Origin: Corynebacterium lubricantis DSM 45231
Lineage (GTDB): Bacteria > Actinomycetota > Actinomycetes > Mycobacteriales > Mycobacteriaceae
NCBI RefSeq assembly: GCF_000379425.1
Contig: NZ_KB902186.1
Span: forward strand, 1-64,000
Length of the DNA stretch: 64,000 nt
Direction: 5' to 3'
The translations under genes were made by a program, and so were the position numbers. Shown one piece after another: positions 1 to 8,837 of the stretch. The stretch's first letter is position 1. Each line of letters begins with the position of its first letter. The notes under the pieces were generated by a model, which did not search any database, had not been told where the DNA came from, and saw only the letters and a list, made by a program, of their open reading frames with translations.

Positions 1-512
1 CGCAGGTGTGCTTAGGTTCAGATGATCGTTGCAACACCGCTTGATTTAGGAGGTTGTTGTGAGCGGTGTGTTTCAATTATTGAGCGATCAGGATTAGGCT
101 GGACTTGGAGAACGCGTCGGCCAAGCGATGAGTGTGCGTGTTGTGTCTGCTGAATTGGGGTTCAACGACACACATGCTTTGAACCATTGCCATCGTGTTG
201 GTGTGATCATACGGCGGAATTGGTTGTAGCGGTTCGTGGTGGGCAACTGTTCCCGCTGTGCCAGCTCACGCGGGTGTCAGCTCGACGGTGTCCGGCTGAC
301 TTGGCTTCCCTGCTGGCAATGCAGTCAAACCGGACGCTAGTACCCCCAAAAGCGTGGGACGAAGGTTACGGGCCGGTGAACGACACGCCGAAGGTGCGGC
401 GTTTCCCGGGGAAATTTCACGAATGTAAGTTGACGCTCTGGGCCAATCCGTCAAGGCGGGAACTACATGTGGGTAACTCGCTTGGTGCATCCTGGGAGTT
501 TCATGGTTGTAA
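1..512. other. Region without a convincing gene; possible degraded insertion-sequence remnant
   Basis: I see no intact gene here. Short open frames on both strands have Cys/Arg/Trp-rich, unprotein-like translations and no ribosome binding sites. Around 61-235 one plus-strand frame, interrupted by a stop at about 103, reads like part of a helix-turn-helix domain (SAELGFNDTHALN at about 150-188). This weakly suggests a decayed transposase end. The last about 100 bases are the upstream part of the nrdH control region. Low certainty. Confidence 0.25.
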
Positions 513-560
513 CTACTATATGTAGTGTTAGTTGCGATAAAACGACACAAAGTATAGTGT
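513..560 (+). promoter_or_regulatory. Tandem NrdR boxes of the nrdHIE promoter
   Basis: Two 16-bp near-palindromes fit the NrdR-box pattern acaCwAtATaTwGtgt: ctactatatgtagtgt at 513-528 and acacaaagtatagtgt at 545-560. Their starts lie 32 bp apart, about three helical turns, the usual NrdR spacing. A -10-like tatagt (553-558) lies inside the second box, so bound NrdR would block RNA polymerase. NrdR is the ATP/dATP-sensing repressor of ribonucleotide reductase genes; the nrdH start is 105 bp downstream. Confidence 0.75.
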
Positions 561-665
561 CTTTTCTTGTCACCACGAACAGTGGAGACGACAGAAAACT
601 GAGATAAAACCTAGTGAGAAACGCTGGCAAAGATGCGTTTGCAGCGAGATTGAAAGGGAAGCCAG

Positions 666-899
666 ATGTCCATTACCGTTTACACCAAGCCAGCATGTGT
701 CCAGTGCACCGCAACCAAGAAAGCTCTTGATAAGGCAGGCTTGGAGTACAACCTCGTGGACATCAGCCTCGACGAATCTGCTCGCGACTACGTTCTGGCT
801 CTCGGCTACCTGCAGGCTCCGGTCGTCGAGGTCGACGGCGAGCACTGGTCCGGTTTCCGCCCAGAGCGCATCCGCACCCTGGTCGAAGCTGCAGCGTAG
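666..899 (+). CDS. nrdH: Glutaredoxin-like protein NrdH
   Basis: A 77-residue cytoplasmic thioredoxin-fold redoxin that re-reduces class Ib ribonucleotide reductase (NrdE), itself reduced by thioredoxin reductase. The redox motif CVQC is at residues 11-14 after the short first strand (TVYTKPA). The NrdH-type signature WSGFRPERI near residues 61-69 separates it from classical glutaredoxins. The length is typical of the family. An AAGGGAAG ribosome binding site precedes the ATG. It is the first gene of nrdHIE, 185 bp before nrdI, and is downstream of the paired NrdR boxes. Confidence 0.95.
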   Translation: MSITVYTKPACVQCTATKKALDKAGLEYNLVDISLDESARDYVLALGYLQAPVVEVDGEHWSGFRPERIRTLVEAAA

Positions 900-1083
900 C
901 TTCGCTCACACGGACAGCGCACCTGCTGCGCGCCCCGCGCACAAGTTCTCACTATCTGGAAATCTGGCCGCCGACTCTATACAAGCAGGTGGCCTTTCCT
1001 TATGCGCTCAGCCGCATGCCACACGTATCACACACTCCTTTTAGCGTTCACAAGCTGAAGGGTTGGAAGGAAAAGGCGAGCAC

Positions 1084-1629
1084 ATGCTCATTGTGTATTT
1101 CTCGTCCGTCACTGAAAACACTCGCCGGTTCGTCGATAAGCTAGGTCTTCCCGCGAAGCGCGTCCCGATCTATCGGGACGATGAGCCACTGGTGGTCGAC
1201 GAACCCTATGTCCTCGTGTGCCCCACCTATGGTGGCGGCGTATCGGTGAACCAGCCCGACGCTGAGAATTCCCGTCCGGTGCCGAAGCAAGTGATCCGCT
1301 TCCTGAATAACAAAGGCAACCGCGACTTGCTCAGGGGCGTCATCGCCGCCGGCAACTCGAATTTCGGGCGCGATTACTGCCTGGCGGGCGACGTGATCGC
1401 GCACAAGTGCAACGTGCCGTACCTGTACCGCTTCGAGCTGATGGGATCGGCCGAAGACGTACAACACGTTCGCACCGAGCTCGTGCACAACGCTGAGCAG
1501 CTGGGCCTGCGCCCGGGCGACGAGCGCGAGTTGGCAGGCATCGAGGAGGTGCAGCGGGTACAGCAGCAAGAGTCGGCGGATCTGCTGGCCAAGCTCCGCG
1601 CCCGCTACGGTGTCCATGCCGACGCGTAG
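1084..1629 (+). CDS. nrdI: Flavodoxin-like NrdI, class Ib RNR activator
   Basis: A 181-residue flavodoxin-like FMN protein that supplies the oxidant used to assemble the di-manganese tyrosyl radical of NrdF. Visible motifs are the phosphate-binding loop [12 protein letters not shown] near the N-terminus, CPTYGGG around residues 46-52 and [12 protein letters not shown] around residues 88-99. I chose the ATG at 1084 because GGAAGGAAAAGG sits just before it; an upstream TTG at 1063 would put that ribosome binding site inside the gene. Longer than many NrdI proteins because of a C-terminal extension of roughly 40 residues. nrdE follows after 84 bp. Confidence 0.93.
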   Translation: MLIVYFSSVTENTRRFVDKLGLPAKRVPIYRDDEPLVVDEPYVLVCPTYGGGVSVNQPDAENSRPVPKQVIRFLNNKGNRDLLRGVIAAGNSNFGRDYCLAGDVIAHKCNVPYLYRFELMGSAEDVQHVRTELVHNAEQLGLRPGDERELAGIEEVQRVQQQESADLLAKLRARYGVHADA

Positions 1630-1713
1630 ACTGACCCAGACAACAGTCGCTCCACAACTTCATGAGAAAACCACCCAACATCTCCCTACCAAGACGAAGA
1701 AAGGTCCTTGCCT

Positions 1714-3879
1714 GTGACTACTCAAACAGTGGGTAAAACTGTCGCCGAACCGGTTAACCAGTCTGACCAGCTCGATTACCACGCGCTGAACGCACTGCTG
1801 AATCTTTATGACGAAGATGGCAAGATCCAGTTCGATATGGACCGCGAAGCTGCAAACCAGTTCTTCTTGCAGCACGTTAACCAGAACACCGTCTACTTCC
1901 ACGACCTGGAAGAAAAGATTAAGTACCTAGTAGACAACGCCTATTACGAGACCGAAGTCATCGATCAGTATGACTGGGATTTCGTGAAGGATACTTTCAA
2001 GCGCGCGTACTCCTATAAGTTCCGCTTCAAGTCCTTCCTGGGTGCGTACAAGTACTACACCTCTTACACCCTGAAGACCTTCGACGGAAAGCGCTACCTC
2101 GAGCGCTTCGAGGACCGCGTCTCCATGACCGCATTGTTCCTTGCACGCGGCAACCGCGAGCTTGCTTCCGCGCTTGTCGACGAGATTATGACCGGCCGCT
2201 TCCAGCCAGCAACTCCGACCTTCCTTAACGCCGGCAAGGCACAGCGCGGCGAGCTCGTCTCCTGCTTCCTGCTGCGTATCGAGGACAACATGGAGTCCAT
2301 TGGTCGTGCGATTAACTCCTCGCTGCAGCTATCCAAGCGCGGCGGCGGTGTCGCGCTGCTGCTGTCGAACATTCGCGAGTCCGGCGCACCAATTAAGCAC
2401 ATCGAGAACCAGTCCTCCGGCGTGATCCCTGTGATGAAGCTTTTGGAAGACTCCTTCTCCTATGCCAACCAGCTCGGCGCACGTCAGGGCGCGGGTGCGG
2501 TGTACCTCAATGCGCACCACCCAGACATCATGAGCTTTTTGGATACCAAGCGCGAGAACGCGGACGAGAAGATCCGCATCAAGACCCTCTCGCTCGGCGT
2601 TGTTATTCCAGACATCACCTTCGAACTGGCCAAGCGCAATGATGACATGTACCTGTTCTCCCCATACGATGTGGAGCGCGTCTACGGCAAGCCTTTCGCA
2701 GATATCTCTGTGACCGAGAAGTACGAGGAAATGGTCGAAGATCCTCGCATCCGCAAGTCGAAGATCAAGGCACGTCAGTTCTTCCAGACCATTGCTGAGA
2801 TCCAGTTCGAGTCCGGCTACCCGTACATCATGTTCGAGGACACCGCGAACAAGGCGAACCCAGTCAAGACCGGCCGCATCAACATGTCCAACCTGTGCTC
2901 GGAGATTCTGCAGGTCAACTCGCCTTCCGTGCTCAACGAGGACCTGACCTACGACACCATTGGCCAGGACATCTCGTGTAATTTGGGCTCGCTGAACATC
3001 GCGATGACCATGGACTCGACTAACTTCTCCCGCACCGTCGAGACCGCGATCCGTGGCCTGACCTCGGTGGCTGATCAGACCGCCATCGATTCCGTCCCTT
3101 CCATCCGCGAGGGCAATGACGCCTCCCATGCGATCGGCTTGGGCCAGATGAACCTGCACGGCTACCTGGGCCGCGAGCATATCCACTACGGCTCCGAAGA
3201 GGGCTTGGACTTCACCAACGCCTACTTCGCCACCGTCATGTTTGAAGCGATCAAAGCATCGCACAAGATCGCCGTGGAGACCGGGGAGCGCTTCTACGAC
3301 TTTGAGAAGTCCGAGTACGCCACCGGTGAGTTCTTCGATCGCTACAACCCAGAGGACTTCCAGCCGAAGACCGACAAGGTCAAGGCGCTGTTCGAGAACT
3401 CCACCGCGCACGTGCCAACGGCTGAGGATTGGGCACAGCTCAAGGCAGACGTCGCACGCGACGGTATTTATAACCGTTACCTGCAGGCCGTCCCACCGAC
3501 CGGTTCGATTTCCTATATCAACAACTCGACTTCCTCGATCCACCCGATCGCTTCCAAGATCGAGATCCGTAAGGAAGGCAAGATCGGCCGCGTGTACTAC
3601 CCGGCCCCTCACCTGGACAACGACAACCTCGAGTACTTCGACGATGCGTACGAGATCGGCTACGAAAAGGTCATTGACACCTACGCAGTGGCCACGAAGT
3701 ACGTCGACCAGGGCCTGTCGCTCACCCTGTTCTTCAAGGACACCGTGACCACCCGCGACATCAACCGCGCGCAGATTTACGCGTGGACCAAGGGCATCAA
3801 GTCCTTGTACTACATCCGCCTCCGCCAGATGGCTCTCGCTGGCACCGAGGTTGAGGGCTGCGTGTCCTGCATGCTTTAA
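1714..3879 (+). CDS. nrdE: Class Ib ribonucleoside-diphosphate reductase, alpha subunit NrdE
   Basis: Catalytic subunit of the aerobic class Ib ribonucleotide reductase, reducing NDPs to dNDPs with the NrdF radical. About 721 residues, normal for NrdE. The active-site segment [10 protein letters not shown] carries the Asn/Cys/Glu catalytic triad. CNLGSLNIA follows, and the C-terminus ends in CVSCML, the dithiol pair that exchanges with NrdH. The GTG at 1714 is preferred over the TTG at 1708 because the AAGAAAGG ribosome binding site gives about 9 nt spacing. The partner gene nrdF is not next to it but 11.6 kb downstream. A strong hairpin follows the stop. Confidence 0.96.
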   Translation: MTTQTVGKTVAEPVNQSDQLDYHALNALLNLYDEDGKIQFDMDREAANQFFLQHVNQNTVYFHDLEEKIKYLVDNAYYETEVIDQYDWDFVKDTFKRAYSYKFRFKSFLGAYKYYTSYTLKTFDGKRYLERFEDRVSMTALFLARGNRELASALVDEIMTGRFQPATPTFLNAGKAQRGELVSCFLLRIEDNMESIGRAINSSLQLSKRGGGVALLLSNIRESGAPIKHIENQSSGVIPVMKLLEDSFSYANQLGARQGAGAVYLNAHHPDIMSFLDTKRENADEKIRIKTLSLGVVIPDITFELAKRNDDMYLFSPYDVERVYGKPFADISVTEKYEEMVEDPRIRKSKIKARQFFQTIAEIQFESGYPYIMFEDTANKANPVKTGRINMSNLCSEILQVNSPSVLNEDLTYDTIGQDISCNLGSLNIAMTMDSTNFSRTVETAIRGLTSVADQTAIDSVPSIREGNDASHAIGLGQMNLHGYLGREHIHYGSEEGLDFTNAYFATVMFEAIKASHKIAVETGERFYDFEKSEYATGEFFDRYNPEDFQPKTDKVKALFENSTAHVPTAEDWAQLKADVARDGIYNRYLQAVPPTGSISYINNSTSSIHPIASKIEIRKEGKIGRVYYPAPHLDNDNLEYFDDAYEIGYEKVIDTYAVATKYVDQGLSLTLFFKDTVTTRDINRAQIYAWTKGIKSLYYIRLRQMALAGTEVEGCVSCML

Positions 3880-3891
3880 GGACATCGCTTC

Positions 3892-3943
3892 ACGACGAAG
3901 CCCCTGCTCTAGATTGGAAAACCTAGAGCAGGGGCTTCGTCGT
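3892..3943. terminator. Bidirectional terminator between nrdE and the GntR-type gene
   Basis: A perfect 21-bp inverted repeat (3892-3912 with 3923-3943) and a 10-nt loop is followed on the plus strand by a short T-rich stretch (CTTTTTAT). It lies between two convergent genes, 12 bp after nrdE and 8 bp before the stop of the GntR-type gene, so it probably serves both. Confidence 0.8.
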
Positions 3944-3951
3944 CAAGCTTT

Positions 3952-4665
3952 TTATGTATAAAGCGCACCGCGAACCTCGGCGAGCAGCGAACGCGATGCC
4001 TCCTCGGCCTTATCCGCATCACCGGCGGCGATGGATTGAGCCAGCAGCTCGTGGGAATCCAACGCCTCCTCGGCGGGCTGCTCTGGCTGGAGGCCGTAAC
4101 GAGTGCGACCCTCGAGGGCGTAGAGAAGGGAGGGAGCAAGCGCGGTGATCATTTCGTTGCCGGAAGCCTGGAAGATCAACATGTGGAATTGCTTGTCTGC
4201 CTCAAGGAATTCCTCACTAGCACCACGGTCACGGGCGCCCAGCTCGCGGAGCTCCTCGGCGAGCTGAACGATCTTATCGGACTGCTCCTTCGTTGCGTGA
4301 TTGGCAGCATTGAAAGCGGCGATTGGCTCGATGGCGACGCGCAATTCCGTCAGGGAACGCAGCTGCTTGGAGCGCTGCTCCTCGGTAGCGAGGCGCCAGC
4401 GGATGACTGACTGATCAAATACTGCCCACGAACTTTCCGGAAGGACCGTGATGCCGACGCGACGGGAAGAGGAGACCAGCCCGAGCTGCTCGAGGGCTCG
4501 CATGGCCTCCCTGGCCACGGTGCGAGAGATACCGAAGCGGGCTGAAATGTCCTGCAGCGTGAAGGTACGCCCCTCTGCGAGAGTACCTGCGACAATTTCG
4601 CTGCCGAGCTGGTCGAGGACCGTGGTCAGGAGCGGAGCTGCTGGCGACTCGGGCGTGGTGGGCAT
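3952..4665 (-). CDS. gntR1: GntR/FadR-family (FCD) regulator, probable gluconate regulator GntR1
   Basis: A 237-residue DNA-binding regulator. The N-terminal winged helix-turn-helix (FTLQDISARFGISRTVAREA, about residues 34-53) is followed by an all-helical FCD effector domain ending in the C-terminal helices. In Corynebacterium glutamicum the gluconate-responsive GntR1 is encoded immediately beside nrdE, and this gene has the same position and architecture, so the name rests mostly on synteny. A gluconokinase gene with a GntR1-like site upstream lies about 42 kb away. The ATG at 4665 is preferred (AAGGA about 11 nt upstream); an in-frame ATG at 4698 would add 11 residues. Confidence 0.7.
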   Translation of the reverse strand: MPTTPESPAAPLLTTVLDQLGSEIVAGTLAEGRTFTLQDISARFGISRTVAREAMRALEQLGLVSSSRRVGITVLPESSWAVFDQSVIRWRLATEEQRSKQLRSLTELRVAIEPIAAFNAANHATKEQSDKIVQLAEELRELGARDRGASEEFLEADKQFHMLIFQASGNEMITALAPSLLYALEGRTRYGLQPEQPAEEALDSHELLAQSIAAGDADKAEEASRSLLAEVRGALYT

Positions 4666-4766
4666 AATCGCTACCATCCTTGTGATCTCATTGTGCATCT
4701 TGATGTGGATAATTCGTATTCAATTAGAGGCCAGGCAATTTCCAGGCAATGTCAATGCCATATTTC

Positions 4767-4778
4767 TGTGATATCACA
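4767..4778. promoter_or_regulatory. Palindrome upstream of gntR1
   Basis: TGTGATATCACA is a perfect 12-bp palindrome about 100 bp upstream of the gntR1 start. The half-sites resemble Crp-type TGTGA/TCACA, but the 2-bp spacer is too short for the GlxR consensus (6 bp), so the cognate factor is unknown. Candidate operator only. Confidence 0.3.
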
Positions 4779-4854
4779 TCATTGCTTACCAGTTAGTTTA
4801 CGCAACAATGAGACGACGTATTTTAATAAGGGTTACCTCCATTGGTGATGTCAG

Positions 4855-6318
4855 TTACGACCGGCTCATCACCCGAAGGATCCTGTCATGCGCATTGGAG
4901 ACGGATTCTTCGTCCGGGATCATCACATACAGCGGGGTCCCCGGCATGCTGTAGGTGATTTCTGTTGCATCGAACCCGTCCACCGAAGTGCGCTCAAAGT
5001 ACCACGAATTGCTAGATTGAGCGTGGTCTTCGATCAAAGTCTTAATGGAATTGTCATCCATGTTGGTCTCCACACTGCCGGAAATTTGCTCGGCGATGCG
5101 AGAAACAGCGCGCGGGTCCCGGTTGGACATGAGCTTCTCGGCGACGGCTTGCAGGACAAGGAGCTGGTTATTTCCGCGTTGGCGATCTCCTCCTTCTAAG
5201 CCATAGCGCGTGCGCGAGAAGTCGAGGGCCTGTTCGCTGTCGAATGTATTGAGTCCGGCGGGGTAGTTTCCTACGGGATTGTCGAGGTAGACCTCGATCG
5301 GCCCGACGATATCGATGGTTTCGATCAGGGTATTGAAGTTCACCCGAGCGTAGTAGGGGATATCGAGAGCGTAGAGGTCTTCCATTGTTTTGCGTGCCGT
5401 GTCTACACCGTAGATGCTGGCGTGCGTGAGTTTATCCTTGGGCCCAGACGTGCCATGCACCTGGACATAGTAGTCACGAGGAGTATTGACCAGGAGGATT
5501 TCACCAGTCTTCGGATTAACCACCGCGAGAATATTGACGTCGCTGCGGCCGGATTCCTCAATCGGCCCGGCAGAGTCAGCGCCACTGATGTAGATGGTGA
5601 AGGGCTCTTGTACATTCACGTCGGGAGAATCCGCGGTGCTTCGCTTCGGGTCTTCTAGAGAGAACGTATCGAGGATGATCAGATCCTGCTCTAACTGTGG
5701 GGCAGAGGCTGCCAAGGCCTCGAAGAACGAGGTTTTCATCGTGGCCAGGTCAATGTTGCTGTCCTGCAATGACTGCATCATTCCCGGCAAATCATCTTGG
5801 GAGACAAGGCGAGCCTTCGTGGACGTAGCTGAGGCCTGCTCCAAGCTTGTATGGGCGAGATCGTCGGCCAGGGCGCCGATGCTTTGCGCGTTGTCTGTTG
5901 TGACCTCAGGTCGTGAGCTTAGAATCAACCATTCTGACTGCTGGGCATCAGGATTGTTGATGGCGCGAAGCAGGTTGTTAGTCGAGGATGAATAATGAAT
6001 GACGGTAAAGCTGGCGATCAACATCACGATGGCCACGGCCAGGGCAATCGCCTTGGAGACCACGGCCTTGCTTTTCTCCACCCGCAGCAGCCAGAAGACG
6101 ATGAGACTCGTCACCAGTAGGTAGCCCACCACGAAGATGGTCTTGTATAAGGTTGGGGCCGGAACCTTAACGGACACGAGGATGACTGCGGCAACCCCGG
6201 CGATGGCTACTGCGAGGGCCACCAGGCGGAAGAGCCATACATGCCAGGAACGCCCGTTTGAGCTCGTGGGTGAGCTAGAGGCGTGAGAAGCGCTGGATGT
6301 GCTGGGGGCACTGTGCAT
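4855..6318 (-). CDS. LCP (LytR-CpsA-Psr) family cell-wall glycopolymer transferase
   Basis: LCP enzymes move lipid-linked glycopolymers onto peptidoglycan (arabinogalactan in corynebacteria, or capsule-like glycans) outside the membrane. A Ser-rich cytoplasmic N-terminus of about 30 residues is followed by three hydrophobic helices (WLFRLVALAVAIAGVAAV, TIFVVGYLLVTSLIVFWLL and the AIALAVAIVMLIASFTV stretch), then an extracellular LCP domain. That domain shows VNILAVVNPKTGEILLVNTPRDYYV, split across its core strands, and the polyprenyl-phosphate-binding Arg cluster FSRTRYG...GGDRQRGNNQ. I start at 6318, where GGAG lies 7 nt before the ATG; an upstream ATG at 6381 has no ribosome binding site. 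It is divergent from the glycan cluster to its right, suggesting a shared job. Confidence 0.85.
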   Translation of the reverse strand: MHSAPSTSSASHASSSPTSSNGRSWHVWLFRLVALAVAIAGVAAVILVSVKVPAPTLYKTIFVVGYLLVTSLIVFWLLRVEKSKAVVSKAIALAVAIVMLIASFTVIHYSSSTNNLLRAINNPDAQQSEWLILSSRPEVTTDNAQSIGALADDLAHTSLEQASATSTKARLVSQDDLPGMMQSLQDSNIDLATMKTSFFEALAASAPQLEQDLIILDTFSLEDPKRSTADSPDVNVQEPFTIYISGADSAGPIEESGRSDVNILAVVNPKTGEILLVNTPRDYYVQVHGTSGPKDKLTHASIYGVDTARKTMEDLYALDIPYYARVNFNTLIETIDIVGPIEVYLDNPVGNYPAGLNTFDSEQALDFSRTRYGLEGGDRQRGNNQLLVLQAVAEKLMSNRDPRAVSRIAEQISGSVETNMDDNSIKTLIEDHAQSSNSWYFERTSVDGFDATEITYSMPGTPLYVMIPDEESVSNAHDRILRVMSRS

Positions 6319-7040
6319 GTGATTCTCCGTGAACGATGGGGCATCGGCCTGGCGTGGCATCGACTCTGTGTGTGGAAGCATAGCGTTAAGACATGCGTTC
6401 TATCGTTGATTCGGCACTTCTTCTCCAATAAAGTCCCCATTGAAACGGCAGGGTAGAGGTAGTTGTAGCAAACTATTTATTGACAAAGAAACGATCATAA
6501 TATCTTTATCGCCCCCGCTTTAGGGGGCATTTTGGGCTGTTTTTGTGACCTTGGAAACGAATTTGGCACGACTTTGGATCTAATTTCCAAGAACCGCTGA
6601 ATTAAAGTGACCCGTCAACTACCTTTGTGTGAGCGAAACAAATAGAGACTTGCGATTCTCTATTTATTCTAGCTGGGGTGGAATCAATATTTTATATTCA
6701 TTGACGGGTGTATTGATTCTAATTTGTTACAAACGAACGTCAATCACCATCGTCAGGGGAGTGAAATAATAGCAGGTACCACGCATTATTTAACGTGCAA
6801 ATTGTAGAGGCACATGCTTATGATTCATGTAGTGTCATATCAACTAATTTGCTGAAACTTCTGCTTTGCTTTTGCGCAATGCGTTTCACCGCGTGCTTGA
6901 TGTGGTGACCCATTGCAAATATAAATCTCAAAACTATCCGGAGCGTCTAAAGCGCAAACCAGAAAGCACTAGAAGTGGTGGAAGGAAAATGACAAACGAC
7001 CGCAAGGCCGAGAGGGTGCCCCAAACGCCCGCCTTCACGG
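6319..7040. promoter_or_regulatory. Long AT-rich structured leader between the LCP gene and the glycan cluster
   Basis: About 720 bp without a convincing gene. It contains a consensus TTGACA (6480-6485) followed by an AT-rich stretch; a GC hairpin with GCCCCC/GGGGGC arms (6511-6528) followed by T-rich sequence; a perfect 9-bp inverted repeat (6640-6648 with 6657-6665); and a second perfect 9-bp repeat (6681-6689 with 6711-6719). A strong ribosome binding site GGAAGGAAA directly precedes an ATG at 6989, which opens a frame that ends at 7129 out of phase with the first glycan gene. Confidence 0.5.
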
Positions 7041-8837
7041 GTGAATGCCCCGAAGTTTATCTTCCGAATTTTTCCCTTGGATGCCTTGGCCTGGGTAGTG
7101 GCATTCGTAGCCGCGGAATTGGTCCGTAGTGATTTGGCCACAGACCCGTTCAATTGGAAGCAAGTACTTGGCTACGCACTTGCAGCCTGTGTGCTTCAAC
7201 TTGTTTTCGGCCTAGCAGTGGGACTTTATGGGCGCACGAGGTTTTCTCGCATTGGCGGTTTTGATGAGGCGTTTGCGGTTGCGGTGTGCGGTGCCCTGAT
7301 CGGCGTTGTGCTTTGGGCCGTCCCCTTTCTCCTAAGTGCTAGTTGGCGGATGCATGCGAACAAGGTGCTCATGGCGACGTTGCTGGTAATCGTATTCATG
7401 TTTGCCCTCAGATACGCGGTGCGTGTTTACCTCGAGCGTTCCAACCGGCCCGGTCTTGATTCGACCCCGACCATTGTTTATGGCGCGGGATACATCGGAA
7501 ATGTCCTTGTACAATGGATGCTTTCTGAGTCTGAATCGCGCTATCGGCCAGTGGCTCTTTTGGATGATGCGCGACAGACTCACAACCGGCGCATCCGTGG
7601 AGTGCAGGTCTATGGCGGATTCGATCAGTTGGAATCCACCGTGCAAAAATCTGGTGCCGAGGTCTTGATCGTTGCCATCAAGGATGCCGATACTCAGCTC
7701 TTCCGCGAAGTGCAAGAACGCGCGCAAAAGCTCGGTATCAAAGTGAAGGTGATCGGCTCTATCGACAACCTTGTGCAAGATGACAAGCCTGTCAAGCAGC
7801 GCGACCTTCGTGATCTGCGCATCGAAGATCTCCTAGGTCGGAAGCAAGTAGATACTGACTTGGGTGAAATCGCCTCCTATATCTCGGGGCGTCGAGTGCT
7901 GGTCACGGGCGCAGGCGGTTCCATTGGCTCGCAGCTCTGCGCGGAAATCGCTAAATTCCGTCCGTCCGAGTTGATGATGCTGGACCGTGATGAGACCGGA
8001 CTGCAATCTTCCGCTATTGCCATCGAGGGCAATGGCCTGCTCGCGACAAATTCGGTGATCCTCGCGGACATTCGCGACGCGGACAGGCTTAAGGAAATCT
8101 TCTTCGAGCGCCAACCTGAGGTTATTTTCCACGCTGCGGCACTCAAGCACCTGCCAATGTTGGAGCAGTACCCAGAAGAAGGGTGGAAGTCCAACGTCGA
8201 AGGTACGTTGAACGTGTTGGAAGCAGCAAGACTTGTCAATGTGGATACCTTCATTAACATCTCTACCGACAAAGCGGCCAACCCAACCAGCGCACTTGGA
8301 CATTCAAAGCGATACGCAGAAAAGCTGACCGCATGGTTTGGCGAGACAACGGGAAAGAATTACCTGTCCGTCCGCTTTGGCAATGTGATCGGCAGTCGTG
8401 GCTCGATGGTCCCTACATTTATGCGTCTCATCGAGGAAGACAAGCCACTGACGGTGACTCACCCGGAGGCCACCCGTTATTTCATGACCATCCCCGAGGC
8501 CTGCCAGTTGGTACTTCAGGCCGGAGGTATCGGGAAAGCGGGCGAAGTACTCATTCTTGATATGGGTGAGCCGATGAATATTCTTTCGATCGCGCAGCAA
8601 ATGATCGAAATCTCTGGAAAGGACATAGAGATTGTCTTTACCGGACTGCGCCCTGGCGAGAAGCTCCATGAAGTCCTCGTCGACGACGACGAGAGGGCAA
8701 ACCGTCCGTACCACCCGCTGATTTCCCACGCGCATGCAGAACGCCTCGACCCGGCAGATCTGGATCTGGATGAGTACCTCGAAGCGGTAAGCAATGATCC
8801 CGGAGTTCGTGAACCACAGAAAGATTGCTCGAAATGA
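7041..8837 (+). CDS. Membrane UDP-sugar 4,6-dehydratase (CapD/PglF/WbpM type)
   Basis: A 598-residue polysaccharide biosynthesis protein expected to convert UDP-GlcNAc to a 4-keto-6-deoxy sugar. Four N-terminal membrane helices (residues about 10-120) precede a CoA-binding-like domain (VYGAGYIGN) and an SDR domain with the NAD loop VTGAGGSIGS near residue 290. STDKAANP and SALGHSKR carry the catalytic Asp/Lys region that replaces the usual YxxxK. The GTG at 7041 lacks a good ribosome binding site. A well-placed ATG at 6989 reads MTNDRKAERVPQ and would join this frame if one base were removed from CCCC at 7048-7051, so the annotated N-terminus is doubtful. It heads a tightly coupled glycan operon. 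Confidence 0.88.
   Translation: MNAPKFIFRIFPLDALAWVVAFVAAELVRSDLATDPFNWKQVLGYALAACVLQLVFGLAVGLYGRTRFSRIGGFDEAFAVAVCGALIGVVLWAVPFLLSASWRMHANKVLMATLLVIVFMFALRYAVRVYLERSNRPGLDSTPTIVYGAGYIGNVLVQWMLSESESRYRPVALLDDARQTHNRRIRGVQVYGGFDQLESTVQKSGAEVLIVAIKDADTQLFREVQERAQKLGIKVKVIGSIDNLVQDDKPVKQRDLRDLRIEDLLGRKQVDTDLGEIASYISGRRVLVTGAGGSIGSQLCAEIAKFRPSELMMLDRDETGLQSSAIAIEGNGLLATNSVILADIRDADRLKEIFFERQPEVIFHAAALKHLPMLEQYPEEGWKSNVEGTLNVLEAARLVNVDTFINISTDKAANPTSALGHSKRYAEKLTAWFGETTGKNYLSVRFGNVIGSRGSMVPTFMRLIEEDKPLTVTHPEATRYFMTIPEACQLVLQAGGIGKAGEVLILDMGEPMNILSIAQQMIEISGKDIEIVFTGLRPGEKLHEVLVDDDERANRPYHPLISHAHAERLDPADLDLDEYLEAVSNDPGVREPQKDCSK

Noticed and set aside
2329..3885. Long open frame antisense to nrdE
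   Set aside because: It mirrors the codon structure of a strongly conserved gene, is His/Val/Asp-rich without motifs, and has no ribosome binding site.
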